A stretch of 64,000 bases of DNA from Klebsiella michiganensis (GTDB lineage Bacteria > Pseudomonadota > Gammaproteobacteria > Enterobacterales > Enterobacteriaceae), in contig NZ_PRDB01000010.1 of assembly GCF_002925905.1 (NCBI RefSeq), forward strand, positions 180,640 through 244,639, in the 5' to 3' direction. Shown one piece after another: positions 39,639 through 48,688 of the stretch. The first letter of the stretch is position 1. Each line of letters opens with the position of its first letter. A model generated the notes under the pieces. It did not search any database and was not told the origin of the DNA. It saw only the letters and a list, made by a program, of their open reading frames with translations. The position numbers and the translations under genes were made by a program.

Positions 39639-39671
39639 GCCCCGTATGCCGACCGCATACGGGGCTTTTTT
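39639..39671 (+). terminator. Terminator between convergent dehydrogenase genes
   Basis: Eleven-base perfect stem GCCCCGTATGC/GCATACGGGGC, five-base loop, then six T residues, serving the rightward gene. The complement has no A-run on the other side of equal quality. Confidence 0.88.
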
Positions 39672-40677
39672 ACGCCAGCGGTTCGACGCTGACAAACTGC
39701 CCTTGCCGCAGAGAAAGCACGGCGGCTTCGGCGATAGCCTGCGCCCGCAGCCCGTCCAGCAGCCCCGGCAGGTCCGGCACCGCTTCTCCGCCTAGCGAAC
39801 GGACAAAAGCATCCAGATGCGCGTAGTACGACCCCTCGACGCGACTGAACCAGTCCGGATAGAGTCCGGGCTGAATGCAGCGCGCTCCCTGCCACAGCGT
39901 GACGCCGCGCGCTGCCTGACTGCCGGACTCTATCACCCCCTGCGGGCCAAGCAGGCTAATGCGCTCATCGTAGCCGTGGCCGGTGCGCCGGGTGTTGTCC
40001 AGCTGCGCCAGCGCGCCGCCGCGCATCCGCAGCATGACAATAGAGGTATCGACATCGTCGAATTCGGCAATTTCCGCCAGCGCCAGCGCAGCCCCCAGCG
40101 CGGCGACGGTCGTCACTTCATCACCGGTAAGAAAGCGCAGCAGGTCAAAGAAGTGAATCGCCTGGTCGCGCATCTGGCCGCCGGAGCTGCGCAGATATTC
40201 CAGCGGCGGCATAACCGATGCCCGACACACCATCTGAACCAGTTCGATTTGGCCAATCGCGCCCGCCTCGATCTCCCGGCGCAGCTGCTGGTGGCTGGCG
40301 TCGAAGCGGCGGTTAAAGCCAACGGTCACCGGTACCCCGAGCGGCAGCACTTTCTCGACGACCTGGCGGGCGCGGGCCAGCGAAAGATCGATCGGTTTTT
40401 CGCAGTAGACCGCTTTTCCCGCGCGCGCGGCGGCTTCCAGCAGCGCCGCGTGTGAAGGCGTCGAGCTGGCTATCAGTACCGCGTCAATGGCGTCGCTATT
40501 GATGGCTTCGGCGACGGTTACCGCCCGCGCGCCGTAGCGGGAAGCCAGCGCTTTCGCCCGCTCGGGATCGGCGTCGGCCACCATGGCCAGAACGGTCCGC
40601 TCATGCCGAGCGAGGCTGGCGGCGTGAACCTGGCCAATAAAACCGCTGCCCAACAATGCAAAACGAATGCAGGTCAT
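39670..40677 (-). CDS. Inositol 2-dehydrogenase-like oxidoreductase (IolG family)
   Basis: Gfo/Idh/MocA dehydrogenase of 335 residues. The NAD motif is LLGSGFIGQVHA near residue 8, the family motif is YCEKPIDL near residue 91, VGFNRRFDASH near residue 119, and DQAIHFFDLLRFL near 172 holds the catalytic His/Asp. These stretches are typical of IolG-type myo-inositol dehydrogenases, though scyllo-inositol or rhizopine-type substrates are possible. It is divergent from the LacI-type regulator; a palindrome lies between the two starts. It probably acts on the substrate of the ABC importer at 42246-45720. Confidence 0.75.
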   Translation of the reverse strand: MTCIRFALLGSGFIGQVHAASLARHERTVLAMVADADPERAKALASRYGARAVTVAEAINSDAIDAVLIASSTPSHAALLEAAARAGKAVYCEKPIDLSLARARQVVEKVLPLGVPVTVGFNRRFDASHQQLRREIEAGAIGQIELVQMVCRASVMPPLEYLRSSGGQMRDQAIHFFDLLRFLTGDEVTTVAALGAALALAEIAEFDDVDTSIVMLRMRGGALAQLDNTRRTGHGYDERISLLGPQGVIESGSQAARGVTLWQGARCIQPGLYPDWFSRVEGSYYAHLDAFVRSLGGEAVPDLPGLLDGLRAQAIAEAAVLSLRQGQFVSVEPLA

Positions 40678-40749
40678 TTTTTTCTCCAGAAAGAGGGATT
40701 TAGCGTTGCCAAAGTAATCCGTTTGCTACACTGACCGACACGGGCGTTT

Positions 40750-40765
40750 TGATGGATTTCCATCA
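40750..40765. promoter_or_regulatory. Second copy of the candidate operator
   Basis: TGATGGATTTCCATCA, perfect arms of seven bases with TT at the centre. It matches the core of the palindrome at 38505-38522 at 15 of 16 positions and sits 11 bases before the start of the LacI-type gene. Confidence 0.75.
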
Positions 40766-40776
40766 TGGGGGAGACG

Positions 40777-41796
40777 ATGAAAAGCATTTCGCTGGAGGCG
40801 CTGGCTAAACGGATTGGCGTGGGCGTCGCGACCGTTGACCGGGTACTTAACGAACGCGGCGGCGTGTCGCCGGAAACCACGCGCAGGGTGCTGCAGGCCG
40901 CGCGGGAAGCCGGGCTGAAGCGCATTCTGCCGGAAGAGCGCCGTCTCCCGTGGCAAATAGAAGTGTTTCTCAGCGATAACGATTCGCGCTTTTTCTCCCG
41001 TCTGACGCAGGATTTCGCCGACGTGGCGGATAGCCTTGGCTATCGCCGACTGACGCTGCACCGCACGCTGGTGGCTGAGTCCGCGCCGGAAAAGCTGGCG
41101 AAAAACCTTATCCGCAGCAGCAAAAAGCGCCATGCGATAATTGTCTTTGGCAATGAACATCCGCGGGTCTATGACGCCTTGCGCCAGTGTCGCGAGGCGA
41201 ACGTGCCGGTGATTACGCTGGTCACCGACCTGCCTGGCGCGCAGAGACTTTGCCACGTCGGGATCGATCAGCAGCAGGCCGGCCGCACCGCGGGCATGAT
41301 GATGGGGTTAATGGCGCACCGGCCTGGAGAAGTGCTGATGCTCAGCGGGCGCCAGGACTTCAGCGCTCATCGCTTACGTATTCAGGGATTTCGCGAGGTG
41401 ATTAGCCAGCGCTTTCCGCATCTGCTGCTGGGCGAGGTTTTGGCGGGGGAGGACAACCGACAGCGAATCGACCGCCTGCTGGAAGAGGCCCTGCGCCGCA
41501 ACCGCGACGTGGTGGGCATCTACAATACCGGGCTGGGCAACACGCAGGTGGCGCAGGCGCTGGCTCGCCATCGCCGCTACGGCGAGTGCTGCTGGATGAC
41601 CCATGAACGCTACAGCACCACCCGTGAACAGCTGGCCCAGGGGGGAATGGCGCTGACGATCGATCAAAACCCGCGCCAGCATGCCCGTCTGGCGGTGGAG
41701 CTGGCCCTGCGCCATCTGGAAACCGGCTATCAGCCGTATCTGTTCAGCGACGGCAAGGTCGAATTTATCCTTTACAGCGCTGAAAACGTCGACTGA
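40777..41796 (+). CDS. LacI-family regulator with ribose-type ligand domain
   Basis: 339-residue repressor. Helix-turn-helix at 4-50 (ISLEALAKRIGVGVATVDRV, then GVSPETTRRVLQAAREAGL). The ligand domain has RbsB-like features (VPVITLVTDLPG, HVGIDQQQAGRTAGMMMG). The ATG at 40777 follows GGGGAG; it lies 11 bases past the palindrome, so binding would block its own transcription. Divergent from the iolG-like gene. It probably senses the sugar or an inositol-type metabolite handled by the adjacent ABC system. Confidence 0.88.
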   Translation: MKSISLEALAKRIGVGVATVDRVLNERGGVSPETTRRVLQAAREAGLKRILPEERRLPWQIEVFLSDNDSRFFSRLTQDFADVADSLGYRRLTLHRTLVAESAPEKLAKNLIRSSKKRHAIIVFGNEHPRVYDALRQCREANVPVITLVTDLPGAQRLCHVGIDQQQAGRTAGMMMGLMAHRPGEVLMLSGRQDFSAHRLRIQGFREVISQRFPHLLLGEVLAGEDNRQRIDRLLEEALRRNRDVVGIYNTGLGNTQVAQALARHRRYGECCWMTHERYSTTREQLAQGGMALTIDQNPRQHARLAVELALRHLETGYQPYLFSDGKVEFILYSAENVD

Positions 41797-42245
41797 GCGC
41801 CCGCGGCCCGCGGGGCGACATCCCCTTTTACACCCTATCTCCTGTCTCGTTTTAAACCGCTGCCGCTATCGCCGCGCCGCGCGGCAAACCGTCGCCTGCC
41901 TCTCATTTTTTGCGCATTTATGCGTCAATGTTAGATGTGTGTCAAAGTTCTGTTAACACGCAGTTTTAAAATTTTCATTTCAGTTATTTACTTATAAAAG
42001 TTTCATATGTGTTGTTAATGAAATAAATGGTCTGGAATTTTTCTTCCGCTATAAATGGACTAATGTTTCAAAAAACCATTTTAAAACAACTGAATTTTGT
42101 GATTTCGATCAACAACAAAAAATGCATCAGCGCGCGGGCTGTTTTTTCAAAAAGCTGGAAAAGCAGGCGCTTAACGCACAATTAATGAAACTATTTTTTC
42201 ATTTTACCTTACCTAACCGATGTACCTGAAAATAAAGGATCAACG
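41797..42245 (+). promoter_or_regulatory. Long leader region of the ABC operon
   Basis: 449 bases without a gene, AT-rich. It holds a CRP-like site TGTGATTTCGATCAAC at 42098-42113 (8 of 10 conserved bases) and an inverted repeat AATGAAA/TTTCATT (42184-42203) 43 bases before the start of the binding protein. No copy of the TGATGGA operator was found here. Confidence 0.5.
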
Positions 42246-43169
42246 ATGAATATTAAGAAAACGGTTGTTGCCTCTTTGATAGCCTGCATGCTGCCAGCGG
42301 TCGTGATGGCGAAAGATATTTCGGTCGGTGTTTCCATGGCGCTATTCGATGACAACTTCCTGACGATTCTGCGCACCGCAATGCAAAAAGAGATGCAAAA
42401 AGATGGCGTTAAGGCGCAGGTGGAAGATGCCAAAGGCGACGTCTCCCAGCAGCTACAGCAGGTGCAGAACTTTATTGGCCAGGGCGTCGACGCGATTATC
42501 GTCAACCCGGTCGACACCAACGCGGTCAAACCGATTATGGACCAGGCGACCAAAGCGGGCATTCCGCTGATCTTTGTTAACCGCCGCCCGCAGGCGCAGC
42601 TGACCGACAAAATGGCCTACGTTGGCTCCGACTCGGTGCTGGCGGGGCGCTTACAGATGGAAGCGTTAGCCAAAGCGATGAACGGCAAAGGGAACGTCGC
42701 CATTCTGCTCGGCGACCTGGCGAATGAATCGACCCGTGACCGCACCAAAGGCGTCGAAGAGGTGGTGGCGAAGTACCCGGATATCAAAATCGTGCAGAAG
42801 CAGACCGCGAAATTTACCCGCAACGATGCCGTTGACGTGGTCAGCAACTGGATGACCAGCGGCGAAGACATTCAGGCCATCGCCTCCAACAACGATGAAA
42901 TGGCCATCGGCGCGCTGCAGGCGCTGGGTAAAAACCCGAACCATATCCTGATAGCCGGGGTGGACGGGACGCCCGATGCCCTGCAAATGCTCAAAAACGG
43001 CAAGATGATCGCCACGATTTTCCAGGATGCCAAAGGGCAGGGCGAAGGCGCGGTGGATGCCGCCATTAAGCTGGCCAACGGCGAGAAAGTGGAAAAGATC
43101 ATCGACGTCCCTTACCAGCTGATCACCAAAGACAACATGGCTGAGTTCGTTAATCGCAACCAGAAATAG
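42246..43169 (+). CDS. Sugar ABC transporter periplasmic binding protein (RbsB/MocB type)
   Basis: 307 residues with a signal peptide of 22 ending VVMAK. The mature protein starts DISVGVSMALFDDNFLTILR; the type I periplasmic-binding motifs include AIIVNPVDTNAVKPIM and GVDGTPDALQ. The overall pattern is like inositol/rhizopine-binding MocB/IbpA proteins rather than ribose RbsB, but this was judged by eye. First gene of a three-gene importer operon. It may feed the IolG-like dehydrogenase. Confidence 0.85.
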   Translation: MNIKKTVVASLIACMLPAVVMAKDISVGVSMALFDDNFLTILRTAMQKEMQKDGVKAQVEDAKGDVSQQLQQVQNFIGQGVDAIIVNPVDTNAVKPIMDQATKAGIPLIFVNRRPQAQLTDKMAYVGSDSVLAGRLQMEALAKAMNGKGNVAILLGDLANESTRDRTKGVEEVVAKYPDIKIVQKQTAKFTRNDAVDVVSNWMTSGEDIQAIASNNDEMAIGALQALGKNPNHILIAGVDGTPDALQMLKNGKMIATIFQDAKGQGEGAVDAAIKLANGEKVEKIIDVPYQLITKDNMAEFVNRNQK

Positions 43170-43193
43170 TCGCTCAGGGTACGGAGGTGAAGT

Positions 43194-44678
43194 ATGAACG
43201 CTTTTGCACTTGAAGCCGAAGGGATCAGTAAATTCTTCCCCGGCGTGAAGGCGCTCGACAACGTCTCATTACGCGTGCGCCCGGGGACGGTGCACGCGCT
43301 GATGGGCGAAAACGGCGCCGGAAAATCCACGCTGATGAAATGCCTGATCGGGATCTACCGTCCCGATAAGGGCGCGATTCGCGTTAAAGGGGAGCCGGTC
43401 CAGTTTCAGGATACGATGGACGCGCTGCGCGCCGGGATCTCGATGATCCACCAGGAGCTGAATCTGGTGCCGCATATGACGGTGGCGGAAAATATCTGGC
43501 TCGGCCGCGAGCCGATGAAATACGGTTTTGTCGATCATCGCCAGCTTGCCCGCCAGACGCAGGATCTGCTGGATAAACTCAATATCCGGCTATCCGCCGA
43601 CCGGCTGGTGGGAGAGTTAAGTATCGCCTCCCAGCAGATGGTGGAAATTGCCAAAGCGGTTTCGTGGAACGCGGATATTGTGATTATGGATGAGCCGACC
43701 TCGGCGTTAACCGAAAGCGAAGTGGCGCATCTGTTTACCATTATTCGCGATTTACGCCAGCAGGGAAAAGCCATTATTTATATCAGCCATAAAATGGATG
43801 AGATTTTCGCGATTACCGATGAGATCAGCGTATTTCGCGATGGCACCTGGGTCGGCAGTAAACATACCACCGAGTTTACCCGTCAGTCGCTGATCACCCA
43901 GATGGTCGGCCGGGAGCTCACCCAGCTCTTTCCCAAGTTCAATAACGCCATTGGCGAAGAGGTGCTGACCGTTCGCAATCTGTCGCGCAAGGGGGTCTTT
44001 CACGATATCAACTTTAGCGTACGCCGCGGCGAAATCCTCGGCGTGGCCGGGCTGGTGGGGGCCGGGCGCAGCGAAGTGATGGAGAGCCTGTTCGGCATGG
44101 ATAAAGCCGATAGCGGCGAAGTGCTGATTGAGGGAGTGCCGGTCACGATTGACTCGCCTTCGACGGCGATTGAAAAAGGGATGGCGCTGCTGACGGAAGA
44201 CCGCAAAAAGTCCGGACTGTTTCTCGTGCTGTCGGTGCTGGAGAATATGAGCATCGTCAAAATGCCGGAATATATCGGTAAAACCGGCTTTGTTCAGCAC
44301 CTCAAAATGGCCGAAGACTGCATGGAGCAGATCCGCCGCCTGAATATTAAAACCCCCACCATGGATCAGATTATTAATAACCTCAGCGGCGGTAATCAGC
44401 AGAAGGTACTGATTGCCCGCTGGCTGCTGGCCCAGCCGAAAATACTGATTCTCGATGAGCCGACGCGCGGAATCGACGTCGGGGCGAAAGCGGAAATTTA
44501 CCATCTGATCAGCGAGCTGGCCAACCGCGGCGTGGCGGTGATTATGGTCTCTTCAGAATTACCTGAGATTCTCGGGATGAGCGATCGGGTGATGGTCATG
44601 CATGAAGGGCGTATTACCGGCATCCTCAATAAAGAGGACGCCGACCAGGAAACCATTTTGTCGTTGGCATCCCATTGA
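43194..44678 (+). CDS. Sugar ABC transporter ATPase (RbsA/MglA type)
   Basis: 494 residues with two ABC domains in one chain. The first has Walker [10 protein letters not shown] near residue 38 and Walker [12 protein letters not shown]; the signature is LSIASQQM, degenerate as usual. The second has GLVGAGRSE in place of Walker A, signature LSGGNQQK and [13 protein letters not shown]. It lies 24 bases after the binding protein and 10 bases before the permease. It energises uptake of the same sugar. Confidence 0.93.
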   Translation: MNAFALEAEGISKFFPGVKALDNVSLRVRPGTVHALMGENGAGKSTLMKCLIGIYRPDKGAIRVKGEPVQFQDTMDALRAGISMIHQELNLVPHMTVAENIWLGREPMKYGFVDHRQLARQTQDLLDKLNIRLSADRLVGELSIASQQMVEIAKAVSWNADIVIMDEPTSALTESEVAHLFTIIRDLRQQGKAIIYISHKMDEIFAITDEISVFRDGTWVGSKHTTEFTRQSLITQMVGRELTQLFPKFNNAIGEEVLTVRNLSRKGVFHDINFSVRRGEILGVAGLVGAGRSEVMESLFGMDKADSGEVLIEGVPVTIDSPSTAIEKGMALLTEDRKKSGLFLVLSVLENMSIVKMPEYIGKTGFVQHLKMAEDCMEQIRRLNIKTPTMDQIINNLSGGNQQKVLIARWLLAQPKILILDEPTRGIDVGAKAEIYHLISELANRGVAVIMVSSELPEILGMSDRVMVMHEGRITGILNKEDADQETILSLASH

Positions 44679-44688
44679 GGCACAGAGA

Positions 44689-45720
44689 ATGAGCAATATG
44701 AAAATAACGGCGACCCCGATCACTGAGAAACCCTCTTTCTTTGGGCAATTACGCCACCGGCTGCCGAAAGATACCGGGATATTTATCGTCATGCTGGTGA
44801 TTGCCCTGACGTTTGAAATTGCCGGCTGGTACGTCCGCGACCAGTCCTTTTTATTAAACACCAATCGCCTGATATTAATTGTTTTGCAGGTAGCGATTAT
44901 CGGTATTATCGCCGTCGGGGTCACCCAGGTCATTATTACCACCGGCATTGACCTCTCCTCCGGCTCGGTGATCGCTCTCGCCGCCGTGGTGGCGGCAAGC
45001 CTCGCGCAAACCTCCGATAGCCTGTCGCCGATGTTCCCGTCGCTGGTCAATATGCCGGCGATTATCCCGATTGGCGCCGGCATCGGCGTCGGTCTTCTGT
45101 GCGGCTTAACCAACGGCTTTCTGGTGACCCGCACCGGCATCCCGCCGTTTATCGCGACGCTTGGAATGATGGTGTCGGCGCGCGGTCTGGCGCAGTACTA
45201 CACCCAGGGCAACCCAATCAGCTTCTTATCCGACAGCTTTACCGCCATCGGCCAGGGGGCGATGCCGGTGATTATTTTCTTCGTCGTCGCCGCGGTCTTC
45301 CATATCGCCCTGAAGCATACCCGCTACGGTAAATACGTTTACGCTATCGGCGGTAATATGACGTCGGCCAAGGTCTCCGGTATAAACGTGAATAAATACC
45401 TGGTGATCGTCTATGCCATCGCCGGGGCGCTCTCCGGCCTCGCGGGCGTGGTGCTGGCGGCGCGCGTCAGCAGCGGGCAGTCGAGCATGGGCATGTCCTA
45501 CGAACTGGATGCTATCGCCGCGGCGGTTATCGGCGGCAGCAGCCTGATGGGCGGGGTGGGGCGCATCACCGGGACCTTAATCGGCGCGATGATCCTTGGC
45601 CTGATTAAAAGCGGGTTTACCTTTGTCGGCGTCGACGCCTACGTGCAGGATATTATCAAAGGCATCATTATCGTCGCGGCGGTGACTATCGATATGCGCC
45701 GCAACCGCAAAAAGCATTGA
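44689..45720 (+). CDS. Sugar ABC transporter permease (RbsC type)
   Basis: 343-residue inner-membrane protein with about ten helices. The family motif GIDLSSGSVIALAA lies near residue 87, FIATLGMMVSARGLAQYYTQ near 155, and the EAA-like GGSSLMGGVGRITGTLIGA near 280. The ATG at 44689 was chosen (MSNMKITATPITEK), 10 bases after the ATPase stop. It completes the importer. A hairpin follows at 45729-45755. Confidence 0.92.
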   Translation: MSNMKITATPITEKPSFFGQLRHRLPKDTGIFIVMLVIALTFEIAGWYVRDQSFLLNTNRLILIVLQVAIIGIIAVGVTQVIITTGIDLSSGSVIALAAVVAASLAQTSDSLSPMFPSLVNMPAIIPIGAGIGVGLLCGLTNGFLVTRTGIPPFIATLGMMVSARGLAQYYTQGNPISFLSDSFTAIGQGAMPVIIFFVVAAVFHIALKHTRYGKYVYAIGGNMTSAKVSGINVNKYLVIVYAIAGALSGLAGVVLAARVSSGQSSMGMSYELDAIAAAVIGGSSLMGGVGRITGTLIGAMILGLIKSGFTFVGVDAYVQDIIKGIIIVAAVTIDMRRNRKKH

Positions 45721-45728
45721 TCGGCAAT

Positions 45729-45755
45729 AGCCCACGGCCTTGGCTGGCGTGGGCT
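45729..45755. terminator. Hairpin between convergent operons
   Basis: Eight-base perfect stem AGCCCACG/CGTGGGCT with an 11-base loop, between the permease gene and the convergent carbamoylase gene; only a weak T-run follows. Confidence 0.6.
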
Positions 45756-45765
45756 GTATCGCGTT

Positions 45766-47007
45766 TTACGTCGCGCCGCAAGCGGGCTCATCCGCGGCAA
45801 GACGTAAACTGTTGAGCAGCACGTTCGCCCCTTTCTCCGCCCATTCCGGCAGAATGTTCTCCGCTTCGTTATGGCTAATTCCCTTCTCGCAGGGAATGAA
45901 AATCATGCTGGCGGGCGCGACCTTGCTGATATAGCAGGTATCGTGCCCGGCGCCGGAAACCATGGTTCGCGCGCTATAGCCCAGTTCGTCCGCCGCCCGC
46001 TGGCTGCGCGCCAGACATCCGGCATCAAAGGCAATGGGCGCGTAATCAAAAATACGCTCGACGTTTGCCGTCACGCCGCGCGCCGCCAACGCTTCAGCGG
46101 CGCGATGCAGGGCGAGTTCCATCGCTTCCAGCGCCGGGGATTGCGGATGACGAAACTCGACGCTGCACGCCACGCCTCCCGGCACCACGTTGCGCGATCC
46201 CGGAATGACCTGCGCCATGCCGATAGTCGCACGCCCGTCTGGATTATGGGCGATACCGATTTGCTCCACCGCCAGCGCCAGCTCGGCGAAGGCGGTCAGC
46301 GCGTCGCGGCGGCTGCCCATCGGCGTGGTTCCTGCGTGGGCGGAAAAGCCCTCCAGAGTGACGTTGAACCAGCGCTGGCCCATTGCCGCGTGAACGAGGC
46401 CGATATCAACGCCTTCTTCTTCCAGAATCGGCCCTTGTTCGATATGCACTTCGTAGCAGGCGTGGAGCGGGAAGGCGGCGGCAGGACGCTCCCCGCGATA
46501 GCCGATAGCCTCCAGCGCCGCGCCAACGCTGATGCCGTCGCGATCTTCGCGGGCGAGGGCGAAAGCTTCGCTAAACTGCCCGGCCCACACGCCGGACGCC
46601 AGCATCGCCGGGGCAAAGCGCGCGCCTTCTTCGTTGGTCCAGTTCACCAGCACAATATCGCGTTCGGTCTCAATGCCGCGATCGTTCAGCGTGCGCAGCG
46701 CCTCCAGCCCGGCGAGGACGCCGTAAATGCCGTCATAGCGGCCGCCGAGCGGCTGGGAGTCGACGTGGGAACCGGTCAGCACCGGGGCTAACTGCGAATT
46801 TTTACCGGCGCGGCGAATAAACATATTGCCCATGCTGTCGACTTCGCAGGGAAAGCCGGCCTCCTGAGCCCACTGGCGCAGCAGGTCGCGCGCCTGACGA
46901 TCCTCTTCGCTGAGCGCCAGCCTGGTCACGCCGCCCGCCGGCGTGGCGCCGAGCAGCGCCATCTCGTTGAGCATCGACCACAGACGTGCGCCGTTGACGG
47001 TTATCAT
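45766..47007 (-). CDS. M20-family N-carbamoyl-L-amino acid (cysteine) amidohydrolase, AtcC-like
   Basis: Zn-dependent peptidase-family hydrolase of 413 residues. Metal-site residues are in TGSHVDSQPLGGRYDG near residue 80, VNWTNEEGARF near 125, and a late HNE (ISHNEAENI). Allantoate amidohydrolases and L-N-carbamoylases share this fold. Its ATGA overlap with a 2-aminothiazoline-4-carboxylate hydrolase homologue points to N-carbamoyl-L-cysteine as substrate, giving L-cysteine, as described for atcC of Pseudomonas. The ATG at 47007 follows AAGGACA. The true substrate is inferred from context. Confidence 0.8.
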   Translation of the reverse strand: MITVNGARLWSMLNEMALLGATPAGGVTRLALSEEDRQARDLLRQWAQEAGFPCEVDSMGNMFIRRAGKNSQLAPVLTGSHVDSQPLGGRYDGIYGVLAGLEALRTLNDRGIETERDIVLVNWTNEEGARFAPAMLASGVWAGQFSEAFALAREDRDGISVGAALEAIGYRGERPAAAFPLHACYEVHIEQGPILEEEGVDIGLVHAAMGQRWFNVTLEGFSAHAGTTPMGSRRDALTAFAELALAVEQIGIAHNPDGRATIGMAQVIPGSRNVVPGGVACSVEFRHPQSPALEAMELALHRAAEALAARGVTANVERIFDYAPIAFDAGCLARSQRAADELGYSARTMVSGAGHDTCYISKVAPASMIFIPCEKGISHNEAENILPEWAEKGANVLLNSLRLAADEPACGAT

Positions 47008-47489
47008 GACTTGTCCTTTTGCACGCGATAGCGGAAGTCGCAGCATTTACCGCCCTGCATGATGGTGGTGGTGCGGGTCAGCTCCACGTCCGGGGCGTAG
47101 CCGACGATAAATTTATCGTCGCGGGCGCAGGATAGCAGGTGGCCAATCTCGCCGAGGCCCATTTCGTGGTACATCTCGGCGTAGCGGCAGCGGTTCACGT
47201 TGTAGTTATACTGCTGGTCGTCGGCGTCCAGCACCGTGACTTCCAGGGCGTTATCTTTCTCCCACAGATACTGCAGCGCGACAAAGCTCTGGATATCCGC
47301 ACCGTTCGGCTCCTGGCGGGCAAACGCTTTTCCCGCCTCAATGGCGGCGTTTTCAATCGCTTCGCCGATGACCGCCTGGGCGCGAGCTTTCCCTATCTCG
47401 CGCACCAGGATGGCGTAAATCGGCTTGATTATTTCTGCTTCAATTTTGCGGCGGGCGAGAATGCCCAGCTCGTTATTATCACTCATCAC
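47004..47489 (-). CDS. L-2-amino-thiazoline-4-carboxylic acid hydrolase homologue (AtcB-like)
   Basis: 161-residue cytoplasmic enzyme. ATC hydrolases open the thiazoline ring of ATC to N-carbamoyl-L-cysteine. The residues KIEAEIIKPIYAILVREIGK, RCRYAEMYHEMGLGEIGHLL and the terminal CCDFRYR fit that family as I remember it. The Cys residues in the C-terminal half are plausible metal ligands or nucleophiles. It overlaps the carbamoylase by 4 bases and follows the Liv-type binding protein by 14, so the operon imports and converts one compound. Substrate assignment rests on family recall. Confidence 0.75.
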   Translation of the reverse strand: MMSDNNELGILARRKIEAEIIKPIYAILVREIGKARAQAVIGEAIENAAIEAGKAFARQEPNGADIQSFVALQYLWEKDNALEVTVLDADDQQYNYNVNRCRYAEMYHEMGLGEIGHLLSCARDDKFIVGYAPDVELTRTTTIMQGGKCCDFRYRVQKDKS

Positions 47490-47503
47490 ATTGCCTCACT
47501 GCG

Positions 47504-48661
47504 TTACTTCGTTGTTGCGCCGCCGAGTACGGTTTGCGGCTGCCATTTTCCGTCGACGACTTTATAAACGGTAAAGGTTGGCGATTTCAGGTTGCCCTCT
47601 TTATCAAAGGCGATTTGTCCGGTCACGCCGGCGTAGTTAATGGCGCGCAGGGCGGGCAGATAGTCGGCAGGGTCGACGGAGTCGGCTTTTTCCATCGCCG
47701 CGACCAGCACGCGGGTAGCGTCATAGGCGAACGGCGCGTGCAGTTCGATATGGGTGTGATAGCGCGACTGGTAGGCCTGCTCGAAGGCTTTACCGCCCGG
47801 CATCTGCTCGACCGGCAGCCCCGGCTCCAGCGCCACCACGCCGTCGCCCTCTTTTTGCGCCAGCTGGAGGAAGGTCTGGCTAACGAAGCCGCCTGCGCCC
47901 ATCAGGGTGGCGTTCATACCCAGCTGTTTGATGCGGCGCGCCAGCGGGGCGGCCTGGCTATCGACGCCGCCAAAGAAAATCAGGTCGGCGTTTTTGCTGC
48001 GGATCGCGGTCAGCACGGCGCTGAAGTCGACGGTTTTGTCATCGACGTACTGGCGGTCGACGATGTTGATTCCCTGCGCTTCCAGCGACTTAATAAACTC
48101 ATCCGCCAGCCCCTGGCCGAAGGCGGTACGGTCATCGATAACCGCGATGCGTTTGGCCTTCAGGGTTTGTACCGCGTACTGTCCGGCAAACTGCCCGCCG
48201 TCATCGTCGTGGCCCATCACGCGGAAGCTGGTGTCGAAGCCCTGTTTGGTGTAGGCGTGCCCGGTGGCGACCGGCGCGACCTGGGCGATGCCCGCATCGT
48301 GATAAACCCGCGCAGCGGGAATGCTGGTGCCGGTGTTCCAGTGGCCGACGACGCCCGCGACGCCGCTATCCACCAGACGCTGGGCGACGGCAACGGCGGT
48401 GCGTGGGTCGGACTGATCGTCTTCCGATTGCAGCTTGAAGGTTACCGCCTTGCCGCCGATGGTCGGGTGCTGCTTGTTGATATCGTCAATCGCCAGCTGC
48501 GCGCCGTTTTCCAGATCCTTGCCGATACGCGCGGAAGGGCCGGTGAGCGGGCCAGCCAGGCCGATAATAACGGTTTCGCTGGCCGCGGACCACGCGGCGG
48601 ATGAGGCAAAACCACTGAGCAGAATAGCGGCGCTGAGCGCGCTGATTTTTACGGTTTTCAT
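47504..48661 (-). CDS. Liv-type ABC transporter substrate-binding protein
   Basis: 385-residue periplasmic protein with a signal peptide of about 27 ending WSAAS. The mature part begins ETVIIGLAGPLTGPSARIGK, followed by the type I fold; GVVGHWNTGTSIPAARVYHD is a typical ligand-loop segment. It belongs to the branched-chain amino-acid/amide (HAAT) family. In this locus its ligand is probably a thiazoline carboxylate, N-carbamoyl amino acid or cysteine relative rather than leucine. It is located between the ATP-binding genes and the catabolic genes. Confidence 0.88.
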   Translation of the reverse strand: MKTVKISALSAAILLSGFASSAAWSAASETVIIGLAGPLTGPSARIGKDLENGAQLAIDDINKQHPTIGGKAVTFKLQSEDDQSDPRTAVAVAQRLVDSGVAGVVGHWNTGTSIPAARVYHDAGIAQVAPVATGHAYTKQGFDTSFRVMGHDDDGGQFAGQYAVQTLKAKRIAVIDDRTAFGQGLADEFIKSLEAQGINIVDRQYVDDKTVDFSAVLTAIRSKNADLIFFGGVDSQAAPLARRIKQLGMNATLMGAGGFVSQTFLQLAQKEGDGVVALEPGLPVEQMPGGKAFEQAYQSRYHTHIELHAPFAYDATRVLVAAMEKADSVDPADYLPALRAINYAGVTGQIAFDKEGNLKSPTFTVYKVVDGKWQPQTVLGGATTK

Positions 48662-48688
48662 TGTTTTTCCCTGATGCTGGTTGGTGTG

